From NCBI GenBank assembly GCA_016713765.1, contig JADJON010000003.1, positions 930,001 to 994,000 of the forward strand: a DNA stretch of 64,000 nt, read 5' to 3'. Shown piece after piece: positions 24,440 through 34,240 of this stretch. Under the pieces are notes generated by a model. The model was not told the DNA's origin. It did no database searches and was given only the letters and a program-made list of their open reading frames with translations. The position numbers and the translations under genes were made by a program. The stretch's first letter is position 1, and the number at the start of each line of letters is the position of its first letter. The stretch is from Bacteroidota bacterium (GTDB lineage Bacteria > Bacteroidota > Bacteroidia > AKYH767-A > 2013-40CM-41-45).

Positions 24440-26035
24440 ATGAAAGCGCCCGGCTATTTCCGCGACAATCGACTTTATACACTCGGGCTGGTGCTGCTGG
24501 CAGCGGGCTTGCCGCTATCGCTCTTTCTGACCAGCGTATCCCAGTTCGTACTGGCCGGCGCCTTCTTACTGGACGGCGGCTCCGTTCGTGAGAAGTTCCT
24601 CCGCTTTTTCCGCAACAAGGCCGCAGTTGCGCTTGCCGGGATCTGGTTGCTGCACGTGATCGGATTGGCATGGACACACGACCTGGCAGAAGGTTGGAAG
24701 GATGTCCGCATCAAGCTCCCGTTGCTGGTGCTTCCGTTGATTTTCTCCGGTCACTCGCCCCTGTCGCGAAAGCAATTCCGCCTCGTGGCCGACATCTTGC
24801 TATTGTCATTTCTCGCGGGAAGTTTGGTCAGCGTAGCGGTGCTCCTGGGCTGGATCGACCGACCGGTGCATACGGTTCGCGACGTTTTCATTTTCGGCAT
24901 CTCGCACATTCGCTTTTCACTATTCCTGTGCGTAGGCGTTTATCTGCTGGCTGACCGCCTGCTTCGAAAGGAACCGGCCGGCCCGATCGCACGACTCTTT
25001 GAGTTCCTGCTGGCCGTATGGTTCATCGTCTTTCTCGTGATCATCGAATCGATCACCGGCCTTGTGATCCTGCTGTTGACGGCAAGCTTCTTCCTCCTCC
25101 GCGCCTTGTTTCAGCGGGGACGAAGCTGGACCAAAGCACTCGCGTTGATCGTCCTGATCGCCATTCCGGTGGTGGTGATCAGCACCGTCCGGACGGCCTG
25201 GCAGGAAACCTCCGTGCGTCATCCTTATCCGATCCGGCAATGGGAAAAGACGCAGTACGGGAATCTTTACACCTTTGATCTCGAGCAGCCGACCTATGAA
25301 AACGGTTATCCGGTCAATGCGTACGTATGTGATATCGAATTGCGCGAACATTGGAACAAAAGGAGCCTGCATGCATTCGACTCCACCGACCTGCGCAACC
25401 AACCCTTGCGTTGGACGCTCGTCCGCTTTCTCGCGTCAAAAGGTTGGCGAAAAGACGGCCGGGCCGTGGACGCGTTAAGCGCGACCGAAGTCGCGTCGAT
25501 AGAACAAGGTGTGGCGAACGTAAACGATCAGGAACGGAGCAGTCTCAGCGGACGCATCCGTCAGATCGTGTGGGAATTCGAACGTTATCAGCAAGGAGGA
25601 AACCCCAGCGGCCATTCGGTCACCCAACGCCTTGAATTTTGGAAAGCCGCCATGGGTGTGATCCGTTCCCATCCGCTTTTCGGGACGGGCACCGGCGACC
25701 TCAAGGAAGCATACCAGGCAGAATACAAACGAATGGGAACACAACTCCGGCCGGAATTTCGTTTGCGTGCGCACAATCAATACCTGGCTGTAACCGCGGC
25801 ACTTGGCATATTCGGTTTGGCGGTATTTCTCGCTTGCTGGATTTATCCGGTGTTCGCATTTGGAAAAGCTAAGGGATTACTGGTTCAGGCAGCCTGGCTG
25901 ATCACCACGATTTCCATGCTGACGGAAGACACGCTCGAAACCCAGGCGGGCGCCACGTTTGCGGCTTTGTTCATCAGCTTGTTCCTGTTTGCACAACCCG
26001 GGAACCCGGCGGAAGAGCGACAGGAGGAATCCTGA
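24440..26035 (+). CDS. O-antigen ligase/polymerase-like membrane protein (Wzy_C type)
   Basis: A 531-residue protein with about ten membrane helices, a large extracytoplasmic loop (about 245-420), and the C-terminal Wzy_C-type motif HPLFGTGTGDLKEAYQ and RAHNQYL. It is likely to join or polymerise surface polysaccharide on undecaprenyl carriers; whether ligase or polymerase cannot be decided. It lies 15 bases after the S41 peptidase gene and ends one base before the convergent GT2 glycosyltransferase gene. Confidence 0.8.
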   Translation: MKAPGYFRDNRLYTLGLVLLAAGLPLSLFLTSVSQFVLAGAFLLDGGSVREKFLRFFRNKAAVALAGIWLLHVIGLAWTHDLAEGWKDVRIKLPLLVLPLIFSGHSPLSRKQFRLVADILLLSFLAGSLVSVAVLLGWIDRPVHTVRDVFIFGISHIRFSLFLCVGVYLLADRLLRKEPAGPIARLFEFLLAVWFIVFLVIIESITGLVILLLTASFFLLRALFQRGRSWTKALALIVLIAIPVVVISTVRTAWQETSVRHPYPIRQWEKTQYGNLYTFDLEQPTYENGYPVNAYVCDIELREHWNKRSLHAFDSTDLRNQPLRWTLVRFLASKGWRKDGRAVDALSATEVASIEQGVANVNDQERSSLSGRIRQIVWEFERYQQGGNPSGHSVTQRLEFWKAAMGVIRSHPLFGTGTGDLKEAYQAEYKRMGTQLRPEFRLRAHNQYLAVTAALGIFGLAVFLACWIYPVFAFGKAKGLLVQAAWLITTISMLTEDTLETQAGATFAALFISLFLFAQPGNPAEERQEES

Positions 26036-26797
26036 TCAGGCCTTCTTCTTTCGCTGCAATTCGTACAACTTGACGTACTTCAGAAAGTTGGCGTGCGCTG
26101 AAATTCGTGCAGCGATGAATCCGTAGTAGCCATCGAGAAAGCCCGCCAGAAAAAAATAGTCGCGCAAAAACTTAACCGCGGGCCGGAACAGCAAGGCCAG
26201 CCAGGTTGTGCGTTTTCCGCCGCGATAGGCTGCTTCCGAAGCGATGTCCGTGAAGCGGTTCATTTGCCGGATGTGTTCGGAGACACTGAAGTACGAATAA
26301 TGCAGGAGGTCGCCCTTCAGTTTACCGACTCGTGCGGGATCGTGCGGAATGAACCGATCGTGTGGGTTCTCCCCACCCCAGGCGCCCTTGCCCCGGACGA
26401 AGAGGCGCACTTTCGTATCGGGATACCAGCCACCATGTCGCATGAAACGTCGGCAATACCAGGTCAGGCGGTTGAACGAGTAAGCATCCAACTGCCAGTT
26501 CGCCTTCAGGTCCAGGATGGAAGCTCTTAACTGAGGGGATAGTGCTTCGTCAGCATCCAGGGAGAGCACATGATCGTAGTGCGCCAGGCGCAGTACTTCG
26601 TTCTTCTGTTCAATGTAACCGCCAAAAGGATGACGAATGAAACGGACTCCGTGCTCCCGGCAGATCGATTCGGTCTGGTCGGTCGAGAAAGAGTCCAGCA
26701 CGACGATCTCGTCCGCCACGCCCTTGAGCGACTCCAGGCATCTGCCGATGTTCTTTTCCTCGTTGAAGGTGATGATGACGGCGGAAAGTCGGATCAT
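26036..26797 (-). CDS. Glycosyltransferase family 2 (WaaE/KdtX-like)
   Basis: A 253-residue GT-A fold glycosyltransferase beginning MIRLSAVIITFNEEKNIGRC. The nucleotide-binding region VVLDSFSTDQTESIC (about 31-45) and the DxD-type motif SLDADE near 79-84 are visible. The C-terminal part is rich in arginine and aromatic residues, suggesting membrane association. It resembles WaaE/KdtX-type LPS core beta-1,4-glucosyltransferases, but donor and acceptor are not certain. It converges with the O-antigen-ligase-like gene with no gap and its start overlaps the upstream meaB region, so envelope glycan work is consistent. Confidence 0.88.
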   Translation of the reverse strand: MIRLSAVIITFNEEKNIGRCLESLKGVADEIVVLDSFSTDQTESICREHGVRFIRHPFGGYIEQKNEVLRLAHYDHVLSLDADEALSPQLRASILDLKANWQLDAYSFNRLTWYCRRFMRHGGWYPDTKVRLFVRGKGAWGGENPHDRFIPHDPARVGKLKGDLLHYSYFSVSEHIRQMNRFTDIASEAAYRGGKRTTWLALLFRPAVKFLRDYFFLAGFLDGYYGFIAARISAHANFLKYVKLYELQRKKKA

Positions 26798-26843
26798 GAC
26801 TTATGAACCCCGGCAAGTTAGGGATAAATACAGGAAGGGATTG

Positions 26844-27818
26844 ATGGCAAACGATCCGAACCTTTACTTTGTCGAGATGCAAGAACCCGGATACGATGCC
26901 GCTGCCGACCTGTCCGCCATTCGGGGCGGAGACCGTAAGGCACTCGCACGCGCCATTACCCGGGTGGAAAATGAACTTACCGGATATCGGGAACTGCTCC
27001 ATTTGCTGACACCGGAAACAGGTGTGCCGGTCACAGGATTTACCGGACCGCCGGGTGCTGGTAAGAGTACCCTGATCAATGCATTGGTACGCCATTTACG
27101 TAAGGCCGGTAAAACGGTAGCGGTCATTGCGGTAGATCCCACCTCTCCGTTCAACTACGGTTCGCTGCTCGGTGACCGGCTCCGGATGCAGGAACACTTC
27201 AACGACGAAGCTGTCTTCATCCGCTCCATCGCTACCCGCGGTTCCCTCGGTGGGCTATCGGAAAAGGTCATCGAGCTCGTTGACCTGATGCGTTGTGCAG
27301 GTTTCGACCACATCATCGTGGAAACCGTCGGCGTCGGACAATCCGAAGTGGAAATTGCCGGACTTGCGGACACCACCGTAGTGGTACTTGTACCGGAAGC
27401 GGGCGACGAGATCCAAACGCTTAAGTCCGGCATCATGGAAATCGCGGACGTATTCGTAGTCAACAAAGCCGATCGCGAAGGCGCGGAAACCTTTGCCAAC
27501 AATCTGCGCAAACTGGCTGCGCATCCGCGTCCGGATGGGTGGGAAGTCCCGGTCGTTAAAACAACCGCCAACGCGGATGTGGGCGTACAGGAAGTCGTAG
27601 ACGCGATCGAACGTCATCATACCAGCAGCAGCATGAATGCCAAACGCCCTTACCTGCTGGCTGAAAAAGCTTTCCGGCTCATCCGCCGCGAACGGATGCG
27701 CGGGCTGACCAAAGCCCAATTGAAAGAAGCTTTGGAAAAGGAGCTCCACGCCCCCCGCTTTAACTTGTATCAGTTTGCCGATCAATGGGTTAGGCGAATT
27801 GCCCGGAATGACAATTAG
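26844..27818 (+). CDS. meaB: Methylmalonyl-CoA mutase-associated GTPase MeaB
   Basis: A G3E-family P-loop GTPase that protects and reloads methylmalonyl-CoA mutase with adenosylcobalamin. With start ATG 26844 the P-loop is GPPGAGKS at 68-75; further motifs are VETVGVGQSEVE and the NKAD base-recognition motif in VVNKADREG. ATG 26877 (just after a TACTTTG box at 26865-26871) and ATG 26796 are alternatives; 26796 overlaps the divergent GT2 start. The mutase is not in this window. Confidence 0.9.
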   Translation: MANDPNLYFVEMQEPGYDAAADLSAIRGGDRKALARAITRVENELTGYRELLHLLTPETGVPVTGFTGPPGAGKSTLINALVRHLRKAGKTVAVIAVDPTSPFNYGSLLGDRLRMQEHFNDEAVFIRSIATRGSLGGLSEKVIELVDLMRCAGFDHIIVETVGVGQSEVEIAGLADTTVVVLVPEAGDEIQTLKSGIMEIADVFVVNKADREGAETFANNLRKLAAHPRPDGWEVPVVKTTANADVGVQEVVDAIERHHTSSSMNAKRPYLLAEKAFRLIRRERMRGLTKAQLKEALEKELHAPRFNLYQFADQWVRRIARNDN

Positions 27819-27848
27819 TTGTAAATTGAACCGCTTTCCACGATTGAT

Positions 27849-29894
27849 ATGAACCTACGCTCCCGCGCAGGCAGGGTTTTCCGTTATCTCTTCCAGACCT
27901 TTCTGGTGCTGCTTTTTGCCGGCATGAACAACGCTGTGCAGGCACAGTTTTTCTGGGTAGAGGATTTCGGAGACAACGGCGGCATCTGCGACTCCTATTC
28001 GTTTGCGAACAATTACGTCACGGCAAATGGAATGTGGGAAGTGGCGCTGATCGGCGTCAACGATACTGCAGCCAACGACTTCTTCATCAGTGCGGGTGAA
28101 CCCGGTAAACCGGAAGGCGACTGCAGTTCGGAAGGTTGTTGGAGCACAGCCATTTTCGAATCCAACCGAACCTTACACGTCGGCAACGTCACCAATTCTC
28201 CCAACGCCTTGATCATTTGTCCCGCGGGCGACTGCGGCGCACTCTACGATCCGGGTGGATTTCAGAATGCTGTTGAAACGAAAAAACGCGCCCAGTCGCC
28301 GGTCATCGATTGCAGCAGCCAGAACAACGTCGTGCTGACGTTCCTCTACATCGAGAACGGCGATGGCGCTACGGACAACGCGCTGGTTGAATACTACGAC
28401 GGCACCACCTGGTCCGTCATCGGCGACATGCCCAAGTCCACGAGTTGTGGCGGTTATTCCACCTGGACGCGTTACACGGTCGCACTTCCTACTTCTGCCG
28501 ATTTCAACCCGAACGTTCGTATAGGTTTCACCTGGGTGAATGACAACGGCGGAGTCGGCCTCAACCCTTCGTTCGCAGTCGACAGCATCGCACTGGCCGG
28601 TGTCCCGGCCCCGGTCGCCGACTTTGAAGCCAGCGATACGTTGATCTGCGTAGGCGATTGCATTGATTTCTACGATCAGAGCCTCAACTTTCCGGATGCT
28701 TTCACCTGGAACTTCTTTGGCGGCACTCCCGCAACTTCATCTTCTCAGAATCCGACGAGTGTCTGTTTCAATGCGCCCGGCACCTATACGATCCAATTGA
28801 TCGTTGGCAACGCTGCCGGCAGCGACACCCTTACGCTTGCCAACTACATCCGTGTTGAACCCTGCGTCGGACCTACAGCCGATTTCTCGGTCAGCGACTC
28901 TTCCGTCTGTGAACGCAGTTGCGTTGACTTCACCGATCAGAGTGTGAACGGCGCGCTCAGTTGGTTGTGGCTGTTCCCCGGCGGAACACCCTCCACTTCC
29001 ACGGACCCCAGCCCTACCGGCATTTGCTACAATACTCCGGGTTTGTACGATGTCACGCTCATCGTATCGAACGCCTTCGGAGCCGATACGCTCACGAAGT
29101 CCGGTTACATGAACATTGAAACCTGTCCGTTACCGGTCGCCAATTTCGCCACCTTCACGCCGGCGATTTGTTCGAATCAGTGCGTCGACTTCTTTGATCA
29201 GTCGCAGTTCACCGATACTTCCACGCAGTGGTTTTGGTATTTCCCGGGTGCCACTCCCGACACCAGTACGCTCCGCAACCCGACCAACATCTGTTACCCG
29301 CAGGACGGACTGTATGACGTACAATTGATCGTAACGAATTCCTACGGCTCCGATACCACCTTAAAATATTCGTTCATCCAGGTTGAGAGCGTCCCCACAG
29401 CCTTTGTCGGGCCCGATACCTCCATGTATTACGGCAGTTCCTACCAGCTGACCGCCGGCGGCGGGGTGACCTACCAATGGTCACCGGCGGCGGGGCTGGA
29501 CAGCGTGAACAGCGCGACACCGATCGCGACGCCGAATGAAACCACGATCTACACGGTTCAGATCGGTGACGGCACGGGGTGTACCGCTGTCCGTCAGGTG
29601 TTGGTGGAGATCCTCTTCAACAACAACTACTTCGTCCCGAATGCCTTCTCTCCGAATGGCGATGGAGCGAACGACTACTTGTTCGTACGGGGGAACAACT
29701 TCTTCAGCATGCAATTCACCGTCTTCGACCGCTGGGGCGAACAGGTCTTCGAGACCAAAACGCAAGAGATCGGTTGGGATGGAACCTATAAGGGTAAGGA
29801 TGCCGTATCAGGTGTTTATACCTGGGTGTTTAAACTATTCTATGCAGACGGTAAAACGGTCAACCAGACCGGCACCGTCCTGTTGATCCGGTAA
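27849..29894 (+). CDS. PKD-repeat surface protein with T9SS type B sorting domain
   Basis: A 681-residue exported protein: signal peptide (ending NAVQAQ), an N-terminal jelly-roll-like part to about 250, then three PKD-like domains (about 255-335, 340-420, 427-510) with repeated DFYDQS/DFTDQS and FPGGTPSTS elements, and a C-terminal gliding-motility-type (T9SS type B) domain from about 590 (VPNAFSPNGDGANDY, FDRWGEQVFE, GVYTWV). It should be secreted by the T9SS and kept at the surface. The next gene, 12 bases on, is a PorP/SprF protein, the usual partner of type B cargo. Confidence 0.88.
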   Translation: MNLRSRAGRVFRYLFQTFLVLLFAGMNNAVQAQFFWVEDFGDNGGICDSYSFANNYVTANGMWEVALIGVNDTAANDFFISAGEPGKPEGDCSSEGCWSTAIFESNRTLHVGNVTNSPNALIICPAGDCGALYDPGGFQNAVETKKRAQSPVIDCSSQNNVVLTFLYIENGDGATDNALVEYYDGTTWSVIGDMPKSTSCGGYSTWTRYTVALPTSADFNPNVRIGFTWVNDNGGVGLNPSFAVDSIALAGVPAPVADFEASDTLICVGDCIDFYDQSLNFPDAFTWNFFGGTPATSSSQNPTSVCFNAPGTYTIQLIVGNAAGSDTLTLANYIRVEPCVGPTADFSVSDSSVCERSCVDFTDQSVNGALSWLWLFPGGTPSTSTDPSPTGICYNTPGLYDVTLIVSNAFGADTLTKSGYMNIETCPLPVANFATFTPAICSNQCVDFFDQSQFTDTSTQWFWYFPGATPDTSTLRNPTNICYPQDGLYDVQLIVTNSYGSDTTLKYSFIQVESVPTAFVGPDTSMYYGSSYQLTAGGGVTYQWSPAAGLDSVNSATPIATPNETTIYTVQIGDGTGCTAVRQVLVEILFNNNYFVPNAFSPNGDGANDYLFVRGNNFFSMQFTVFDRWGEQVFETKTQEIGWDGTYKGKDAVSGVYTWVFKLFYADGKTVNQTGTVLLIR

Positions 29895-29906
29895 AGAGGA
29901 AAAGGC

Positions 29907-30995
29907 ATGCAACGCATTGATCAAATCCTTCGCGAATTCGGGCGCCGCTTTCTGGCGGTGGCTGCAGGATGCCTCCTGACCGGATCTCTCATTGCCCAGG
30001 ATGTACATTTCTCCCAGTGGCAAACGACCCCCATGCGGATCAACCCGGCCATGACCGGAGTATTCGACGGTACGGTACGTTTCTCGAATAACTACCGGAG
30101 TCAGTGGTCATCGCTCGGTAAGGGTTACAAGACCATCCATGCCTCACTCGACGCACCGATCGGAAAAGGCAAGCTGAACAACGGCAGCTTCTTCGGCGGT
30201 GGCCTGCTGGTGATCCAGGACAAGGCCGGATCTGCGGAACTGACCTCCACGTATATTGAAGGTTCTCTTTCCTACACCATGGCCATGGACGATGCCGGGG
30301 ATCACTGGTTCTCGCTCGGTTTCCAGGGAGGGCTCAACCAGTTATCGCTGGATCTCACGAAAACGACCTGGGATGCGCAGTGGAATGGGGACAAGTTCGA
30401 TCCGGCGCTGCCTTCCATGGAATCGATCCAGTTGCAGCAGTTCGCCTACCTGGACTTCCACGCCGGGTTCATGTACTATTTCGTTCCCAACGAATACAAT
30501 GCCTTCAATGCCGGCGCCAGTATGGCGCACATCGGCAGCCCGAACATTTCGTATTTCGTCAACGGAGAGGACGCGCTTCCCAGCCGGTACACCATTCACA
30601 GTTCAGGTCTGCTTTCGATGAACCGCGACAACTTCCTGTTCTTCGAACCCCGCTTGCTTGGGCAACTGCAGGGAAAACAGCTGGAGGTCGTGGGTGGCGG
30701 TCTCCTGCGTAACAAGCTCCAGTTCAAGTCGCGCTACACGAATTTTCGTAAGGAGATGTATTTCAGCTTCGGCGGCTACTACCGGTTCAAAGATGCGATC
30801 ATCGCCGCGGCCCGGTTCGAATTCAAGTCACAGAAATCCGCCTTTGGACTGGGTATCAGCTACGATTTCGGCACCTCGCGTCTTGCACGCCTGGGAGGTT
30901 CTGCGAACGCGTTCGAGATCAACCTCAGTATCGCCGGTCTGGTACCGCGCGGCCAGCGCGGCAGTCAGTTCAACAAGATGCCGCTCTTTTTCTAA
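29907..30995 (+). CDS. PorP/SprF family type IX secretion membrane protein
   Basis: A 362-residue outer-membrane barrel-type protein with a signal peptide (ending GSLIAQDVHFSQ) and the family start DVHFSQWQTTPMRINPAMTG. Members pair with T9SS type B cargo; SprF supports SprB secretion in Flavobacterium. It directly follows the PKD type B protein gene, so it probably anchors or exports that protein. Note the C-terminal run of basic residues (VPRGQRGSQFNKMPLFF). Confidence 0.9.
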   Translation: MQRIDQILREFGRRFLAVAAGCLLTGSLIAQDVHFSQWQTTPMRINPAMTGVFDGTVRFSNNYRSQWSSLGKGYKTIHASLDAPIGKGKLNNGSFFGGGLLVIQDKAGSAELTSTYIEGSLSYTMAMDDAGDHWFSLGFQGGLNQLSLDLTKTTWDAQWNGDKFDPALPSMESIQLQQFAYLDFHAGFMYYFVPNEYNAFNAGASMAHIGSPNISYFVNGEDALPSRYTIHSSGLLSMNRDNFLFFEPRLLGQLQGKQLEVVGGGLLRNKLQFKSRYTNFRKEMYFSFGGYYRFKDAIIAAARFEFKSQKSAFGLGISYDFGTSRLARLGGSANAFEINLSIAGLVPRGQRGSQFNKMPLFF

Positions 30996-31007
30996 GCCGG
31001 CACTCGA

Positions 31008-33491
31008 TTATTCCTGATAATACACCCGCTTTACCCGCTGGGAAATACCGGCGAGTACTTCGTATGGGATGGTACCCAACGACTCTGCCAGTTTCGTCAC
31101 GGGCAACTCCGGACCGAAGACAATGACCTCGTCGCCTTCGCGCACGGGAATGTCAGTAACATCCAGCATGCACATGTCCATGCACACATTGCCAACGATC
31201 GGCGCCAGGCGTCCGTTGACGAGGAACTTCCCGATGCCGTTGCCCAGTCGACGGTTGATGCCGTCCGCATAACCGATGGCAACGGTTGCGATCACCGAGT
31301 CCCTTTTAAGACGACCTTTTCTGGAATACCCGACGGTTTCGTTCAACGGCACGTGTTTGATCTGCGACACGGTCGTGCGCAGGGTCGCGACCTGCTGCAA
31401 TTGCTGTTGCTCATGGCTCGTAGAGGCGATGCCGTAGAGACCGATCCCCAGTCTGACCATGTCGTACTGCGCTTCGTTGAATCGGAAAATACCACTGGAG
31501 TTGAGGGCGTGCCGGAGAAACGGCTGCGGGAGCGCTTCTTCCAACACGGCGCTCATGCGCTCGAATCGCTCGAACTGAAGGCGGGTAAATCCGTCGTGCT
31601 CCGACTCGTCGCTGGCGACCAGGTGGGTGAAAACGGACTGCACCCGGATGTTCCTGTGGTTCCGCAGACGAACGGCCAACTCATGGATGTCTTTCTCTTC
31701 AAACCCCAGACGGTGCATGCCGGTATCCAGTTTCACATGGATCCGAAAAGGATCGCCGTCGTGTTTGCGCAGCATGTCGACCAACTGACCCAACAGGCGG
31801 AAGCTGTAAATCTCCGGCTCCAGGCGGTAGCGCAACATCGCTTCGAAATTTTGCACTTCCGGATTCATGACCATGATCGGCAAACCGATTCCGGCTTTCC
31901 GCAGCTCTACCCCTTCATCGGTGTACGCTACCGCTAGCCAGTCGACATGATGGAACTGCAAGGTATTGGCGATCTCGTAGCTGCCGCTGCCATACGAGGC
32001 GGCTTTGACCATCGCCATGATCTTCGTGCTGCCGCGTAGCCGGGACCGGTAATAATTCAGGTTATGCACGAGCGCATCGAGATTGATCTCCAGCACCGTC
32101 TCGTGCGCCTTTTGCTGGAGGAACTTCCCGATCTGTTCGAATCCGAAAGGGCGTGCGCCCTTCAGTAAAATAGTCTCATCGCGGAAATCGGCCGTGGTCA
32201 CTTCCCGCAGGTAGGCTTCGGTAGAGCGATAGAATTGCGCCGGCATGCGGAACAATTCGCGCTGCCGGAGCAACGCATCGCCGATCCCGATCAGCCGGTC
32301 GATCTTGCGGGCTTGCAGGAGCGCTGCCACTTCCTCGTAGAGCGTTTCTTCATTGCGCCCGCTTTGCAGGATATCGGACAGGATCACCGTCCGCTTCGCG
32401 TGCTGCTTCTGCTGACAGATGAAATCCAACGCGATCGTCAACGAGCCGAGATCGGAATTATAGCTGTCGTTGATGACCGAACAATTGTTGATGCCATTCT
32501 TCAGCTCCAGGCGCATCGCCACCGGGCTGAGGTATTGCATGCGTTCCGCAATCGATTCCTGGCTGAGGCCGATGACCAGCAACACGGCCCAGCAGTGAAT
32601 GGCATTCTCGATGGACGCATCGTCGGTAAACGGAATGCGGATGCGTACGAACCGGTCCTGCCAGATACCCTGGATCTCCGTATCGTCGTCCTGACGGGTG
32701 ATACGACCGATCTGCAGATCGGCTTTGACCTTCCGCGACCAGGTGAAACGCTTGCAGGCAGGATCGCGGAATGGCAATTGTCCTACCGCAGCATGGATCT
32801 CCGGGAAATCTCGACAATAGATCAAGGTGTGAACGGATGGGAAGAGCCGGAGCTTCTCTTCCACTTTTTGGACCCTGTTCTCGAAATTTTCGTCGTGCGG
32901 GGCGCCGATATTGGTGATCAATCCGATCGTCGGCTCAATGATCGCCGCCAGTCGGGCCATTTCGCCGGTCCGGGAAATACCCGCTTCAAAGATTCCCAGG
33001 GCGTGTTCGGGCTCCATTCCCCAGACCGACAAGGGTACGCCGATTTGTGAGTTATAGCTTTTCGGACTACGTACAATGTTTTTATCCGTGCGCAGCAATT
33101 GATATAGCCATTCCTTGACAATGGTCTTTCCATTGCTGCCGGTGATGCCGATGACGGGTATATTGAATCGCTTACGGTGAAAGGATGCCAGTTTCTGGAG
33201 CGCGACCAGGGTATCGGGCACCAATGCAAAATTGGCCGGAAGGTCCCGCAAGGCGTCCGTAAGCCGGCTGACGACAAAGTTCTTTACACCTTGTCCGGAT
33301 AGTTCATGGATAAAGCGATGGCCATCGTGCCGTTCGCCACTGAGGGCGAAGAAAACGGTCTCTTCGGGATGAACGAGTTTTCGGCTGTCGGTCAGGAGTT
33401 CGGTAAATCCGTCGCGGTCCGGTGCGTTCAGCAACAGTTCCGCTCCCGCGATATCAGCAAGTTCCCGGAGTGTATACGTCGTTGCGCTCAT
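31008..33491 (-). CDS. murF-alr: Bifunctional MurF ligase / alanine racemase fusion
   Basis: An 827-residue fusion typical of Bacteroidota. The N-terminal half (about 1-450) is MurF, which adds D-Ala-D-Ala to UDP-MurNAc-tripeptide, with the ATP loop GITGSNGKTIVKEW. The C-terminal half is a PLP-dependent alanine racemase, with the PLP lysine in AMVKAASYGSG and the closing VGYSRKGRL and GNVCMDMCMLD elements. Coupling D-Ala supply to ligation in one polypeptide is the probable logic. It lies 3 bases after thymidine kinase on the same strand. Confidence 0.95.
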   Translation of the reverse strand: MSATTYTLRELADIAGAELLLNAPDRDGFTELLTDSRKLVHPEETVFFALSGERHDGHRFIHELSGQGVKNFVVSRLTDALRDLPANFALVPDTLVALQKLASFHRKRFNIPVIGITGSNGKTIVKEWLYQLLRTDKNIVRSPKSYNSQIGVPLSVWGMEPEHALGIFEAGISRTGEMARLAAIIEPTIGLITNIGAPHDENFENRVQKVEEKLRLFPSVHTLIYCRDFPEIHAAVGQLPFRDPACKRFTWSRKVKADLQIGRITRQDDDTEIQGIWQDRFVRIRIPFTDDASIENAIHCWAVLLVIGLSQESIAERMQYLSPVAMRLELKNGINNCSVINDSYNSDLGSLTIALDFICQQKQHAKRTVILSDILQSGRNEETLYEEVAALLQARKIDRLIGIGDALLRQRELFRMPAQFYRSTEAYLREVTTADFRDETILLKGARPFGFEQIGKFLQQKAHETVLEINLDALVHNLNYYRSRLRGSTKIMAMVKAASYGSGSYEIANTLQFHHVDWLAVAYTDEGVELRKAGIGLPIMVMNPEVQNFEAMLRYRLEPEIYSFRLLGQLVDMLRKHDGDPFRIHVKLDTGMHRLGFEEKDIHELAVRLRNHRNIRVQSVFTHLVASDESEHDGFTRLQFERFERMSAVLEEALPQPFLRHALNSSGIFRFNEAQYDMVRLGIGLYGIASTSHEQQQLQQVATLRTTVSQIKHVPLNETVGYSRKGRLKRDSVIATVAIGYADGINRRLGNGIGKFLVNGRLAPIVGNVCMDMCMLDVTDIPVREGDEVIVFGPELPVTKLAESLGTIPYEVLAGISQRVKRVYYQE

Positions 33492-33494
33492 GCA

Positions 33495-34085
33495 TCAGGT
33501 TCCGGGCGTGTTCTTGAGTTCTTCGTTGAAGCAGGCTCTGCACAAGGGAACATACGACTCCTGTTCGCCCAGCAGGATCCGCGAAGAATTCTGCACCGTG
33601 CGGTGCGAATAGTTGGCCAGGTTGCCGCAACGGATGCAGATGGCGTGAACCTTGGAAACATACTCCGCGATGGCCAACATCTGGGGCATCGGGCCGAACG
33701 GACGGCCCAGAAAATCCATGTCGAGACCGGCCACGATCACGCGTATCCCCCGGTTGGCAAGCGCCTGACAAACCGCCGGCAGTTCATCGTCGAAAAATTG
33801 TGCTTCGTCAACGCCCACGACTTCCACCTCGTTCGCGAGCAGCAGGATATTGGTGGAGGAGTCCACCGGTGTGGAAGGAATGAAATTCGAGTCGTGCGAT
33901 ACGACATTCACTTCATCATACCGGGTGTCCAGCTTCGGCTTGAAGATCTCCACTTTCTGGCGGGCGATGCGGGCGCGCTTGAGGCGACGGATGAGTTCCT
34001 CCGTCTTGCCGGAGAACATACTGCCGCAAATCACTTCGATATGTCCCCGGTGGGGATCGGAATTCCTGAGGTGCTCGAGAAACAT
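33495..34085 (-). CDS. tdk: Thymidine kinase (type II)
   Basis: Phosphorylates thymidine with ATP. With start ATG 34085 (MFLEHLRNSD) the protein is 196 residues. It has the P-loop GSMFSGKT (21-28), the VDEAQFF motif with the catalytic glutamate, and the zinc-lasso cysteines in CIRCGN and CRACF. An in-frame ATG at 34130 is possible, but relatives usually start at MFLEH. Likely co-transcribed with the murF-alr gene 3 bases downstream. Confidence 0.93.
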   Translation of the reverse strand: MFLEHLRNSDPHRGHIEVICGSMFSGKTEELIRRLKRARIARQKVEIFKPKLDTRYDEVNVVSHDSNFIPSTPVDSSTNILLLANEVEVVGVDEAQFFDDELPAVCQALANRGIRVIVAGLDMDFLGRPFGPMPQMLAIAEYVSKVHAICIRCGNLANYSHRTVQNSSRILLGEQESYVPLCRACFNEELKNTPGT

Positions 34086-34213
34086 GGGAAAAGGCCGAAC
34101 AAACCTACCGATTTCACGGAAAACGGCCAAGATGAATGCGCCCGGGAGACACGATACACGGGGGTTTGTTCGTTATTCAGCCATACCACGGCCTTTCCGG
34201 TCGGGGCGTTACG

Positions 34214-34221
34214 TAACTTTA
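34214..34221 (+). promoter_or_regulatory. -7-like box before the unknown conserved gene
   Basis: TAACTTTA resembles TAnnTTTG with one mismatch. It lies just before ATG 34223, which would place that ATG near or before the transcript start and favours ATG 34241. Confidence 0.35.
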
Positions 34222-34240
34222 CATGAAGTACCGAAAAATC

